From NCBI GenBank assembly GCA_002455335.1, contig DKKP01000254.1, positions 1-16,019 of the forward strand: DNA of 16,019 nt, written 5' to 3'. Numbering within the stretch: position 1 is the stretch's first letter; each line of letters opens with the position of its first letter. The position numbers and the translations under genes were made by a program. Shown here piece by piece: positions 1 to 7,096 of the stretch. Source of the DNA: Anaerolineales bacterium UBA6663. Lineage in GTDB: Bacteria > Chloroflexota > Anaerolineae > Anaerolineales > UBA6663. Below the pieces are notes generated by a model. That model was not told where the DNA came from, searched no databases, and worked only from the letters and a program-made list of their open reading frames with translations.

Positions 1-961
1 CGACGGTCAGCGCCAGGATCTCGGGCGCAAGCCCCTCGGCGAGCGCCGCTGACGCGCCGAGCCGGTTGAGCAGGTCGACGATGTCGGCCCGGGTGAAGCC
101 GGCCAGCGTCAGGAAGCGGCCGGCCAGGAGCGGATGACCGGCCGGGACCCCGTCGCGGGGATCTGGGCTCGGGCGAGATGTCACAAGGACCTGGACGTTT
201 GGCGCGAGCCGGTCGGGCAGCACGGTCGCGACCGAAATCGCGCCGGGCGCCATCTCGTCCAGGCCGTCGACCAGGATCGCCACCGGCCCAGTCACCGTCT
301 CGAGCAGCCGCGCCCACAGCGCGCTGAACTGACCGCGGAGCGCCTCGAGGTCGCCGGGCACACCGCCCTCGAGGCCGAGCACGGTGAGCAGTTGCGCGTT
401 CAGGCGCTGGAGGAAGAAGACCGGCGTGTTCTCGCCCGTCTCCTGTCGCAAAAAGACGAAACAGAGCGTCACGGGCCACTCGCCTGCGTCGTGGCGCGCG
501 ACAAGCTGAGCTGCTACGGCCGATTTGCCGTAGCCAGCGGGCGCGCTGAGGACTGTGTAGCCGGCGTGAGGCGCGGCAGTCAGGTCGGTCAGGAGCGCGC
601 CACGCCCGACGAAGGTCCCCTGCAGGTGCGTCAGCCGATGGGCGATCTCGCTCCGGTAGTCGGGGCGTGGGTAGCCTGGCCCCTGATAGACGACGCGAGC
701 GTTGGGCCCGATGGCGACGCCGTGGCTGTTGTAGATATCGCCGACCGTGATCGCGGCCGGGCTGGCCGCGCCGGGCGTGGCCAGCATCTCGCGCAAGATG
801 GCGAGCGTCGTGGGCTGACTGAGAAGGAAGCGGGCCTGTTCGACCGAGACCTGCCCGAGCGCCACGGTCTGCAGCGTGCGGGCGAGGTCGGGCGCCAGCA
901 CCGCCAGTTCGGGCGGCAGGCTGGTGCGCAGGTCGGTCTCGAGCGCGACGAGATCGGGCAT
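1..961 (-). CDS. STAND/NACHT-like NTPase, N-terminal part (runs off left edge)
   Basis: The minus frame is open from an ATG at 961 to the window edge, giving 320 residues without a stop. Residues 1-65 form a helical, Leu/Ala-rich segment. Residues 71-92 hold a motif of the form GDIYNSHGVAIGPNARV, like the short beta-type linker found between small N-terminal domains and NTPase cores in STAND proteins. An NTPase core follows: Walker A APAGYGKS at 140-147, Walker B VAILVDGLDE at 227-236, and VTSRP at 260-264 as a sensor-like arginine motif. GAGG lies three bases before the ATG, tight but usable. STAND NTPases are signalling switches that oligomerise when a C-terminal repeat region senses a ligand; many act in regulation, cell death or phage defence. 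The sensor half is outside the window, so the specific role is unknown. Family call fairly sure, function not. Confidence 0.8.
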   Translation of the reverse strand, partial: MPDLVALETDLRTSLPPELAVLAPDLARTLQTVALGQVSVEQARFLLSQPTTLAILREMLATPGAASPAAITVGDIYNSHGVAIGPNARVVYQGPGYPRPDYRSEIAHRLTHLQGTFVGRGALLTDLTAAPHAGYTVLSAPAGYGKSAVAAQLVARHDAGEWPVTLCFVFLRQETGENTPVFFLQRLNAQLLTVLGLEGGVPGDLEALRGQFSALWARLLETVTGPVAILVDGLDEMAPGAISVATVLPDRLAPNVQVLVTSRPSPDPRDGVPAGHPLLAGRFLTLAGFTRADIVDLLNRLGASAALAEGLAPEILALTV

Positions 962-1149
962 AGGCCTCGTGGGAGCCGTCGGGTCTTGTCTGATGACTAT
1001 ATAACGAGAACCGTGCGGGATCTCGGGTGTGTTTGCGGGAAACCGCCAGGATGCGAAGCGCGCAAAACCAGGCCTGGCATGGCGCTCTTCACGTTTCTGC
1101 GGCTCATTCAGCTGACCGCGCCATTGGGCGCGCCTCGAGGCTACGGGCC

Positions 1150-1623
1150 TCAGCGCCAGAAGCCGTCGTGTACCTGCCGGGCCTCGGTGTCGAGTTCGGG
1201 GCAGGGTCCTTCGATCACGACAGGGCGGGCCGTGTGCGCGAAGACGTCGCGACACGACAGAATCAGGTGTTCCGGCGCCGGCCCGACGATGTCGTAGAGG
1301 CCCTGCTCGCTCAGCGCAAACACGACGCGGCCGATCCCGCTCCAGTGGATCGCGCCCGAGCACATCGCACACGGCTCGGTGCTGGCGTAAAGCGTGCTCG
1401 ATGCGAGCTGGTCGGTCGTCAGCCGTTCGCTGAGCAGGCGCACCAGATTGGTCTCGGCGTGGCCGGTCACATCGTGCTCGGTCACCACCGTATTCCCGGC
1501 GCGCAGCAACTCCTCGCCCTCGCGGCTCACCAGAATCGCGCCGAACGGATGATTACCGCCCTCGCGGGCCGCGCGCGCGACTTCGATGGCCAGACGCAGC
1601 CAACGGATGTCATCGGGTGTCAT
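1150..1623 (-). CDS. Nucleoside/nucleobase deaminase (CDA/TadA-GuaD fold)
   Basis: 157 residues with the zinc-deaminase signatures HAE at 55-57 and PCAMC at 84-88 (C85 and C88), so H55, C85 and C88 should bind zinc and E57 should be the proton shuttle. HPFGAILV at 25-32 is the usual start of the core. The family hydrolytically deaminates guanine, cytosine or related bases, or tRNA adenosine. The length and the PCxMCxGAI core resemble guanine deaminase-like stand-alone enzymes (COG0590), but the substrate cannot be read from sequence. The frame continues 30 codons upstream, but AGGAGG at 1630-1635 sits six bases before the ATG at 1623, which decides the start. It is divergent from the WXG100-metallopeptidase gene across about 230 bases. 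Confidence 0.88.
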   Translation of the reverse strand: MTPDDIRWLRLAIEVARAAREGGNHPFGAILVSREGEELLRAGNTVVTEHDVTGHAETNLVRLLSERLTTDQLASSTLYASTEPCAMCSGAIHWSGIGRVVFALSEQGLYDIVGPAPEHLILSCRDVFAHTARPVVIEGPCPELDTEARQVHDGFWR

Positions 1624-1629
1624 CGGCTT

Positions 1630-1635
1630 CCTCCT
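1630..1635 (-). promoter_or_regulatory. Ribosome binding site of the deaminase (fixes start at 1623)
   Basis: A perfect AGGAGG on the minus strand, six bases upstream of the ATG at 1623-1621. It selects this start over the longer frame beginning near 1713, which has no comparable site. Confidence 0.75.
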
Positions 1636-1683
1636 CGAATACCTGGCGCCCCGCTCCGAAAACACTTCGCCCGGGGTCACGGC

Positions 1684-1689
1684 ATTATC
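1684..1689 (-). promoter_or_regulatory. Possible -10 box for the deaminase gene
   Basis: GATAAT on the minus strand, five of six matches to TATAAT, about 60 bases upstream of the deaminase start. No good -35 hexamer lies 16-18 bases upstream, so this is only a weak candidate. Confidence 0.25.
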
Positions 1690-1853
1690 TTGTGGAAGCC
1701 GCTCCCGCGCCACTCGAAGCAGCGCCCATTCGGTCTCTACGGCTGGATCGACCTTCCGGGGCGCGAAGTGCGCTGAAATGTCGTTAATCCTGTTGCCGAC
1801 AAGCTCGCTCGATGCCGTATCTGGACCCGAGACTTCGCAAGAAAGGCCGACCG

Positions 1854-2888
1854 ATGACCGCTCCCCGCGTGCGCGCAGACCATGATGGGCTCAAGGAGAT
1901 CGCGGCCGACATCGGCGCCCGGGCCGGCGCCACGCGCGAGTCGCTCCAGTTGTTGCAACGGCAGGCGGAAGTACTTCGCAACGGCGACTGGATCGGGCGA
2001 GGCGCGCAGGCCTTCCATCAAGAGATGGACAATTCGGTCCTGCCGGCTTTTCGACGTCTCGCTGCCGCGCTTGAGTTGGCCCAGCGGATGACCTTACGCA
2101 TCAGCCTGATCCTGCGCGAGGCCGAGATCGACGCGGCCCGCGTGTTGGCCGGCCAAGGGAGCGCAGCCGACGCGCCACCAGACACCGCCGCCGTGGAGGC
2201 CGGTCCAGCGTTCATTGCCCTTCCAAAACCGCCAAGTGCGCGCACCCTCGCCCAGGCCCGCGCCCGCCGAACGGCTGCAGCCGAGGATGCGGCTGTGGAA
2301 AAGATGCTGTCGATCTTCGACCCGCAGGTCCGCGACCTCGCGCGGCGGTCACCCACCTTGCGGGCTCAGATGCTGGCGCTGCAGAAGTTGGGCATCCAGT
2401 TCCTCACCGGACCGCGGTCACAGACCATCGAGCCATTCATCACCATCGCACAGTCGCTCACCGGTGGCGACGCCGTCGCCATGATCGCGCATGAAGTCGG
2501 CCACGTGATCAGCAACGCTCAGGAGATCAGTCGCGTCCCCGAAACGCCGTCGATGACCCGCGATCAATATGTTGAACTGAACGTGGCCAATAACTTACGC
2601 AACGAGGCGCTGGCGCAGTTCAACGCGGTCCAGGTGCGGGCGGAGCTGCTGGCAGCCGGGGCCGGCGACATCGGCATCCCTGGCACCCAGGATGCCGGGT
2701 TTCAGCGCGTGTACACCGAGTATGCCAATGGCCGGATCACGAAGGACCAGGCGATCGAGCGCATGGGCCCCGTGATGGGTGCCGTGGTGCGCGACGCCGG
2801 TCCTCCACCGCAGACCTACCGCGAATACGCCATCGACTTCTTTCGCAAGGACTGGGATACGTACATCGCACCGACACGTCGGCCGTGA
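1854..2888 (+). CDS. WXG100-like domain fused to an HEXXH metallopeptidase domain
   Basis: 344 residues. Residues 5-100 look like a WXG100/ESAT-6 helical hairpin: amphipathic helices flank a WIG turn at 46-48 (NGDWIGRGAQAF), matching the W-x-G turn of type VII secretion substrates. A Pro/Ala-rich linker spans about 102-130. The C-terminal part has HEVGH at 213-217, a zincin motif; E251 in LRNEALAQ, 34 residues later, is a plausible third zinc ligand. There is no signal peptide or membrane segment. AAAGG seven bases before the ATG at 1854 favours this start over an ATG at 1812 that lacks such a site. The layout is that of LXG/WXG polymorphic toxins or secreted peptidases. No ESX core gene and no immunity gene is nearby, and the 222 bases downstream hold no convincing ORF. 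The fusion is visible; secretion and toxicity are inferred. Confidence 0.8.
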   Translation: MTAPRVRADHDGLKEIAADIGARAGATRESLQLLQRQAEVLRNGDWIGRGAQAFHQEMDNSVLPAFRRLAAALELAQRMTLRISLILREAEIDAARVLAGQGSAADAPPDTAAVEAGPAFIALPKPPSARTLAQARARRTAAAEDAAVEKMLSIFDPQVRDLARRSPTLRAQMLALQKLGIQFLTGPRSQTIEPFITIAQSLTGGDAVAMIAHEVGHVISNAQEISRVPETPSMTRDQYVELNVANNLRNEALAQFNAVQVRAELLAAGAGDIGIPGTQDAGFQRVYTEYANGRITKDQAIERMGPVMGAVVRDAGPPPQTYREYAIDFFRKDWDTYIAPTRRP

Positions 2889-3110
2889 GGGCCAGGGGCG
2901 CGCCAACTCGACCGGGTTCTTTGCCCCCTGCCCGGGCCGGGATCGACAGATCGCGCCGGGAGCCGCCGCAGGTCAATGGCCGGCCCACCCTCGTGTCATG
3001 GCAAGGCCCGATCAGACGGCCAATCCGGAGTCACACGCTCGAACTGCGCCTCGAGCGCGTAGTGCTCTTTGTCCCTGAGCGACAGCGACCCGACGCGGCC
3101 CGCGCTCAAC

Positions 3111-4163
3111 TCAGGGCAGTTCGAGGCGGAAGGTCGTCCCCGACCCCACGGTGCTCTGAACATCGATCGTGCCGCCGTGGGCGTGCACCCATTGCCGCGT
3201 GATCGCCAGGCCCAGGCCGCTGTGCGTGCGCTCACCACGGGACCGATCGGCGCGCCAGAAGCGATCGAAGATGAAGGCCAGATCCTCGGCCGCGATCCCC
3301 GAGCCCGTGTCGCTGACGACGAGGCTCGCGCTGCGGCCCGCTCTCGCGCCGGGGCCGGCCGATACCGTGATCGCGCCCCCGGGCGGCGTGTAGCGCAGGG
3401 CATTGGCGACCAGGTTGGACAGCACCTGGTTGAGCCTGTCGTAATCTGCCGTGATCTCCTGGTCGGCGTCGACGAGATGGGTCGTGAGCGCCACGCCGCC
3501 GGCGGCAGCCTGCGCCGCGAAACTCGTCGTCAGATCCTGCAGAAGATCGGCCAACGCAAACCGGGTGGGATGCAGCGGGAGCTGTCCGGTCTCGGCCAGC
3601 GACAGGGTCTGCATGTCGTTCACGAGACGGGTGAGCAGACGGGTCTCGTCGAGCGTGGCGTTGAGGTGCTCGGGCGTCGGCGGGTAGACGCCATCCAGCA
3701 GCGCCTCGAGATTGCCCTGGATGAGGTGCAGGGGTGTGCGAAGCTCGTGGGCGATATCGGCTGTGAGGTTCCGGCGCTGCTGCTCGGCGCGCTCGAGCTC
3801 CCCGACCATGGCGTTGAAGCGCTTGATCAACTCGCCGAACTGCGGCGAATCATCCGGTTGCACACGCACCGAGCGATCGCCCTCGGCGACGGCGTCGATG
3901 GCATTCAGGATCTGGCGCAAGGGCCGGCCAAAACGGGTATACAGATTGAAGACGATCAGGAACCCGACGATCACCACGGCCACGGGCGCGCCGCAGGCGA
4001 GGATCCAGACGTTCCGAACGCCCGAGTACTCCGAGAAAATGAGGTACAGAGTCGCCGCCGTGCCGCCGATGAAGAGCAGCACCACAAGGAAAGCGATCAA
4101 CGCGAACGGCGCGAAACGGCTGCCGGCGGCGCGTTGCCTTGGGGCGGGAGTCGAGTCTGTCAT
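3111..4163 (-). CDS. Sensor histidine kinase (BaeS/EnvZ-like, HAMP-HisKA-HATPase)
   Basis: 350 residues. Two membrane segments at about 18-41 and 52-73 enclose only about ten residues, so there is no real extracellular sensor domain. A HAMP linker (75-125) follows, then HisKA with H139 in DIAHELRTP as the phosphorylated histidine. The ATPase domain shows the N box at 250-260 (SNLVANALRYT, N254), the G1 box DTGSGI at 285-290, the F box FDRFWR and the G2 box GLGLAI at 316-321. All catalytic boxes are intact. The kinase is the second gene of a pair: it starts 44 bases after the stop of the OmpR-type regulator and should phosphorylate it. GGAAG lies just upstream of the ATG. With so short a loop, the signal is probably membrane-borne or comes from a partner protein, as in intramembrane-sensing kinases. 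Confidence 0.95.
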   Translation of the reverse strand: MTDSTPAPRQRAAGSRFAPFALIAFLVVLLFIGGTAATLYLIFSEYSGVRNVWILACGAPVAVVIVGFLIVFNLYTRFGRPLRQILNAIDAVAEGDRSVRVQPDDSPQFGELIKRFNAMVGELERAEQQRRNLTADIAHELRTPLHLIQGNLEALLDGVYPPTPEHLNATLDETRLLTRLVNDMQTLSLAETGQLPLHPTRFALADLLQDLTTSFAAQAAAGGVALTTHLVDADQEITADYDRLNQVLSNLVANALRYTPPGGAITVSAGPGARAGRSASLVVSDTGSGIAAEDLAFIFDRFWRADRSRGERTHSGLGLAITRQWVHAHGGTIDVQSTVGSGTTFRLELP

Positions 4164-4207
4164 GCAACACTTCCGGCGTCGGGCTACGGACCTCGACGGT
4201 GGGCCGA

Positions 4208-4885
4208 TCAGGCACCGGTGAAGCGATAGCCGATGCCGTAGACGGTCTCGATCATGGGTTTGCCCGCGACGGCCTCGAGCTTCTTCCTGAGGTTCTTGAC
4301 GTGCGAATCCACGCTTCGATCCAGGCCCGCGGCGGCGCCATGCGGGTCGTCGAGCAATTGCTCGCGCGTCAGCGTCTGGCCCGGTCGACCGGCAAGAAGC
4401 TGAAGCAGTTTGAACTCATTTGGCGTGAGCCGGAGCGGACTCCCGTTGAAAGCGACGATGTACTTCTCGGCGTCGATCTCGAGCCCGCCCACCCGGATGA
4501 TGGCTGGCGCTTTCACCTCGCCTCGGGTTCGCCGCAGCAGGGCCCGCACCCGCGCCACGAGCGCCCGTGGCGAGAAGGGTTTCGTGATGTAATCGTCGGC
4601 GCCGATCTCGAGCCCCGTGACCTGGTCGACCTCTTCGGCCAGCGCCGTGAGCATGATGATCGGCACGTCGCTTTCCTGGCGCAACCGGCGGCAGACCTCG
4701 CGCCCGTCGATCCCGGGGAGCATGAGGTCAAGGACGACCAGATCCGGTTTGTCGCGCCGGGCGATCAAAAGCGCCGTCGGGCCGTCGCCGGCCACGACGA
4801 CACGGTACCCGTGCCTGTCGAGGTAATCGCGGGCCAGGCGGGCGGCCTTGGGTTCATCGTCAACCACCAGGATCAGCGCGGACAT
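4208..4885 (-). CDS. OmpR/PhoB-family response regulator
   Basis: 225 residues. The receiver domain (1-118) has the acidic pair D9/D10, phosphoacceptor D53 in LVVLDLMLPG, T80 and K102 in YITKPFSP. A winged-helix DNA-binding domain (about 128-222) ends in the typical DSHVKNLRKKLE recognition-helix region and the wing YGIGYRF. It should bind tandem promoter repeats once phosphorylated by the kinase encoded 44 bases downstream. The start at 4885 gives the canonical MSALILVVDDE N-terminus; an upstream GTG at 4942 would add 19 unrelated residues. No Shine-Dalgarno sequence precedes the ATG. Instead a perfect TATACT -10 box ends six bases before it, so the transcript probably begins at the A of the ATG. 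Confidence 0.95.
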   Translation of the reverse strand: MSALILVVDDEPKAARLARDYLDRHGYRVVVAGDGPTALLIARRDKPDLVVLDLMLPGIDGREVCRRLRQESDVPIIMLTALAEEVDQVTGLEIGADDYITKPFSPRALVARVRALLRRTRGEVKAPAIIRVGGLEIDAEKYIVAFNGSPLRLTPNEFKLLQLLAGRPGQTLTREQLLDDPHGAAAGLDRSVDSHVKNLRKKLEAVAGKPMIETVYGIGYRFTGA

Positions 4886-4891
4886 AGGCGG

Positions 4892-4897
4892 AGTATA
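4892..4897 (-). promoter_or_regulatory. -10 box of a probable leaderless promoter for the response regulator
   Basis: TATACT on the minus strand, followed by CCGCCT and then the ATG at 4885. The normal distance from -10 box to transcription start puts +1 on or next to the start codon. No ribosome binding site lies between. The -35 region (4914-4921) is poor; ATCGAA at 16-base spacing is the best found. The box sits in the 59 bases after the sulfurtransferase stop, so the two-component pair can be transcribed independently. Confidence 0.55.
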
Positions 4898-4944
4898 GAG
4901 GAGAACGCGATCGTTCGATGCGCTGACGACGCGCGCTGGCACAC

Positions 4945-5754
4945 CTACCCCTGGCGCTTCCAGATCTGCCAGTCGCCGTCGCCGGTCACCGGCAGGCCCT
5001 CACCGATCCATTCATCGAGCGAGCCATCGTAAACGGCGACATCCGTCTGCCCGACCATGACGTGGGCCATGGCGCTCAGCGCCGCCGCGATGCCGCCGCC
5101 GCAATAGGTGATGAGCCGTTTGTGGTCGCGCGTCTCGCTCAATCGGGCCGCGAGCGCGTCGAGGGGCAAAAAGGCATCCATCCCTTGCATCAGGTCGAGG
5201 CAACTGAGGCTGGTCGACCCCGTGATGTGGGTGGCCTCGTAACTCTCGAGCGGCAACACATCGATCACGGCGGTCTCCGGGTTCGCGAGCGCCGCCAGCA
5301 CCTCCTCCTTCGCCGCAAACAGTGCCAGCCGAGGCCGACCGCTGAAGGTCGTCGGTGGATAGGTTCTGGCCACTTGCTCGACCTGACCACCGGCCGCCTG
5401 CCAGGCGGCCAGCCCGCCGTTCAGCACCCGGACCCGGTCGTGCCCGGCGTAGTGGAGCACCCACCAGGCCCGGGCGGCGTAAGGGAGCACGCCACACGCA
5501 TACACCACCACCTCGGCGTCGGCCGAGATGCCGCTCGCGCCGATGCGCTGGTTCAGCCGGTCGATATCCAGCAGCGTGGTTCCGTAGGGGCTGTCCGGAT
5601 CCGAGAACGCGTCGTGATCGAAGAACGCCGCCCCCGGGATGTGGCCCTCGCGGTAGGCCGCGTCGGAGACTGAGGCGTCGAAGATGCGAAGGTCGTCGTG
5701 GCCAAGCCGGGCCAACAGTTCGCCGGGCTCGATCAACATGCTCTCTCGGTTCAT
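4945..5754 (-). CDS. Two-domain rhodanese-type sulfurtransferase
   Basis: 269 residues, the usual length for tandem-rhodanese thiosulfate or 3-mercaptopyruvate sulfurtransferases (COG2897). The N-terminal domain (5-125) has FDAS...YREGHIPGAAFF and ends with VLNGGLAAW. The C-terminal domain (145-257) has VIDVLPLESYEATHITGS and active-site C218 in TYCGGGIAA, followed by VYDGSLDEW. The enzyme moves a sulfane sulfur from thiosulfate or mercaptopyruvate to cyanide or a thiol acceptor through a persulfide on C218. The loop CGGGIAA is nearer the CGSGVTA type of mercaptopyruvate enzymes than CRKGVTA of thiosulfate enzymes, but this does not settle the substrate. The normally inactive first domain also carries a cysteine, C87 in VYACGVLPYAARAW. 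AGGAGG five to six bases before the ATG fixes the start. It is cytosolic, with no signal peptide. Confidence 0.92.
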   Translation of the reverse strand: MNRESMLIEPGELLARLGHDDLRIFDASVSDAAYREGHIPGAAFFDHDAFSDPDSPYGTTLLDIDRLNQRIGASGISADAEVVVYACGVLPYAARAWWVLHYAGHDRVRVLNGGLAAWQAAGGQVEQVARTYPPTTFSGRPRLALFAAKEEVLAALANPETAVIDVLPLESYEATHITGSTSLSCLDLMQGMDAFLPLDALAARLSETRDHKRLITYCGGGIAAALSAMAHVMVGQTDVAVYDGSLDEWIGEGLPVTGDGDWQIWKRQG

Positions 5755-5832
5755 GATCCCTCCTGGGCGCCAGGGCCCCGGGACGAGGCCGGCAGCGATG
5801 GCTAAGAAGATGACCCAGGGTAGGAAACCATT

Positions 5833-5888
5833 GTGAGAAAAACGTGGAGAAGTCAGCCAGGCTTTGCAGAGGTCCGTATGTTTCTCAC
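5833..5888. repeat. 8-bp inverted repeat at the 3' end of the acyltransferase gene
   Basis: GTGAGAAA at 5833-5840 is the exact reverse complement of TTTCTCAC at 5881-5888, which overlaps the acyltransferase stop codon. Between them lies a small AGCC-A-GGCT hairpin (5855-5863). On the minus strand the distal arm runs into a short T-run (5838-5842). This could be a weak terminator or mRNA 3' structure between the acyltransferase and sulfurtransferase genes. The 40-base loop makes it uncertain. Confidence 0.3.
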
Positions 5889-7096
5889 CGCCTACCGTTG
5901 AGCAACCGACCGATCAAGGTTGTGCGGACCGCGACGTGGTAGCTGCCCAAACAGAGCACCAACGTGACCCCAACCGAGATCGCCCACTTGATCGGCCAGG
6001 CGAGTTCCAGATCCATGAGTGGATACTGGATCGCAAACAGCACAGGCAGATGCACCAGGTACGTCCAATAGGATGCATCCGACAAATAGCGCAGCCAGCC
6101 GACCCGCGCGCCCAACCAGGTCGAACCGGCCTGCAGACACCACAACGTCATCCACACGCTGACGCAGGCCTGCAGGGCCGCCGCCCCGACGTGGAACAGC
6201 GAGTCGGTGCTGCGGTTCCCGAGTATCCACAGAAAGGCGAGGTAGGCGGCCAACGAAGCGAGCAACAACCCCGGCGCGATCGGACGTATCCCTGTCAGCC
6301 ACTGCGGTCGGGCGTGAAGGCCGTATCCGAAGGCAAAGAACAGACCGTAATACACAAGCGCCCACAGCTGAGGCAGGAAACTCTCGGGCGCAGGCGTCGG
6401 GGCCGAGACGCTGACCAGCGCCGGCACAAGGAGCACGGGCGCGACGCCCACCAGCCCCAACACGGGCCACGCCAGGACCCGACCCGCATCCACCTTCCAC
6501 TCCGCTGTGGTCGTTATCCAGACCAGCAGATAGAACCACATCAGGTAATACAGGAACCACAGGTGGGCCAGGCTGGGCGGCAATGTGAGCAGCGGGTTAT
6601 CGCGAATGAACTCCAAAACGGGCGAAGCCTGTTCGACCATCAGGGCCGCCTGGCCGGTAAGCCAATCGATCGAAACCGACACCAGCGGCCAGAAGACGAT
6701 CAAGGGGAGCAACACGCGCGCCGCCCTGTTGCGGAGTAACCCGCCGACGCCCCGTCTGGCCACCTGCCAGGCTGCAAAGAAGCCCGCGATGACAAAGAAC
6801 AGCGGCATCCGAAACAGGTGCAGAAACCACACGGCGATATCTACCCCGACCCATTGGCCGCGATCGGCCGTGACCCAGAAAGGGTGCATCAACGGGCTGT
6901 ACGCCAGTGAGGCGTGAAACAGCACCCCTGCAAACATCGCCAGCGCGCGCAGGTTGTCGAGGTAGTGGATGCGCTCATGGGTGCCCGCGGCGGGGGCGGG
7001 CACGGCGTCAACCCTTTCGCCGAGGGCGCTCACGTCGGGGGCCCCAGCGCGCTCTACAGGAACGAGGTCTTGCGGGCGTGGTGCCACTGTGTCCAT
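5885..7096 (-). CDS. Acyltransferase-3 family multi-pass membrane protein
   Basis: 403 residues from the ATG at 7096. The first ~42 residues are a Pro/Ala/Val-rich cytoplasmic tail. Then come LDNLRALAMFAGVLFHA (R50 and H61, the family's R-x10-H active-site pair), FRMPLFFVIAGFF at about 95-107, and about ten hydrophobic segments to the C-terminus. This is the acyltransferase-3 fold (as in OpgC and O-acetyltransferases), which moves acyl groups to sugars or lipids across the membrane. The acceptor is unknown. It is the last gene of the GntR-ABC operon and its start lies 43 bases inside the permease gene, without a clear ribosome binding site. A GTG at 7033, just after the permease stop and preceded by GGGG, is an alternative start that would shorten the tail by 21 residues. 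The open frame extends much further upstream, but that part is antisense-like noise inside the permease. Confidence 0.85.
   Translation of the reverse strand: MDTVAPRPQDLVPVERAGAPDVSALGERVDAVPAPAAGTHERIHYLDNLRALAMFAGVLFHASLAYSPLMHPFWVTADRGQWVGVDIAVWFLHLFRMPLFFVIAGFFAAWQVARRGVGGLLRNRAARVLLPLIVFWPLVSVSIDWLTGQAALMVEQASPVLEFIRDNPLLTLPPSLAHLWFLYYLMWFYLLVWITTTAEWKVDAGRVLAWPVLGLVGVAPVLLVPALVSVSAPTPAPESFLPQLWALVYYGLFFAFGYGLHARPQWLTGIRPIAPGLLLASLAAYLAFLWILGNRSTDSLFHVGAAALQACVSVWMTLWCLQAGSTWLGARVGWLRYLSDASYWTYLVHLPVLFAIQYPLMDLELAWPIKWAISVGVTLVLCLGSYHVAVRTTLIGRLLNGRR

Noticed and set aside
134..1297. 387-residue plus-strand ORF
   Set aside because: It is antisense to the STAND NTPase, whose minus frame has clear Walker motifs. 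The plus product is Arg/Gly/Gln-rich with no domain.
2996..3110. Minus-strand frame after the kinase stop encoding SLRDKEHYALEAQFERV
   Set aside because: It looks protein-like over about 35 residues but has no ATG or GTG start or ribosome binding site. It could be a remnant, but cannot be supported as a gene.
2889..3110. GC-rich partial inverted repeats considered as a terminator between convergent genes
   Set aside because: The arms are short or the loops long, and there is no T-run.
2885..3202. GTG ORF overlapping the metallopeptidase stop as GTGA, considered as an immunity gene
   Set aside because: The product is Arg/Pro-rich without fold-like pattern and runs antisense into the kinase gene; no ribosome binding site.
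3069..5032. Two plus-strand ORFs of 386 and 297 residues (3069-4229 and 4139-5032)
   Set aside because: They are antisense to the histidine kinase and response regulator, which have full sets of motifs.
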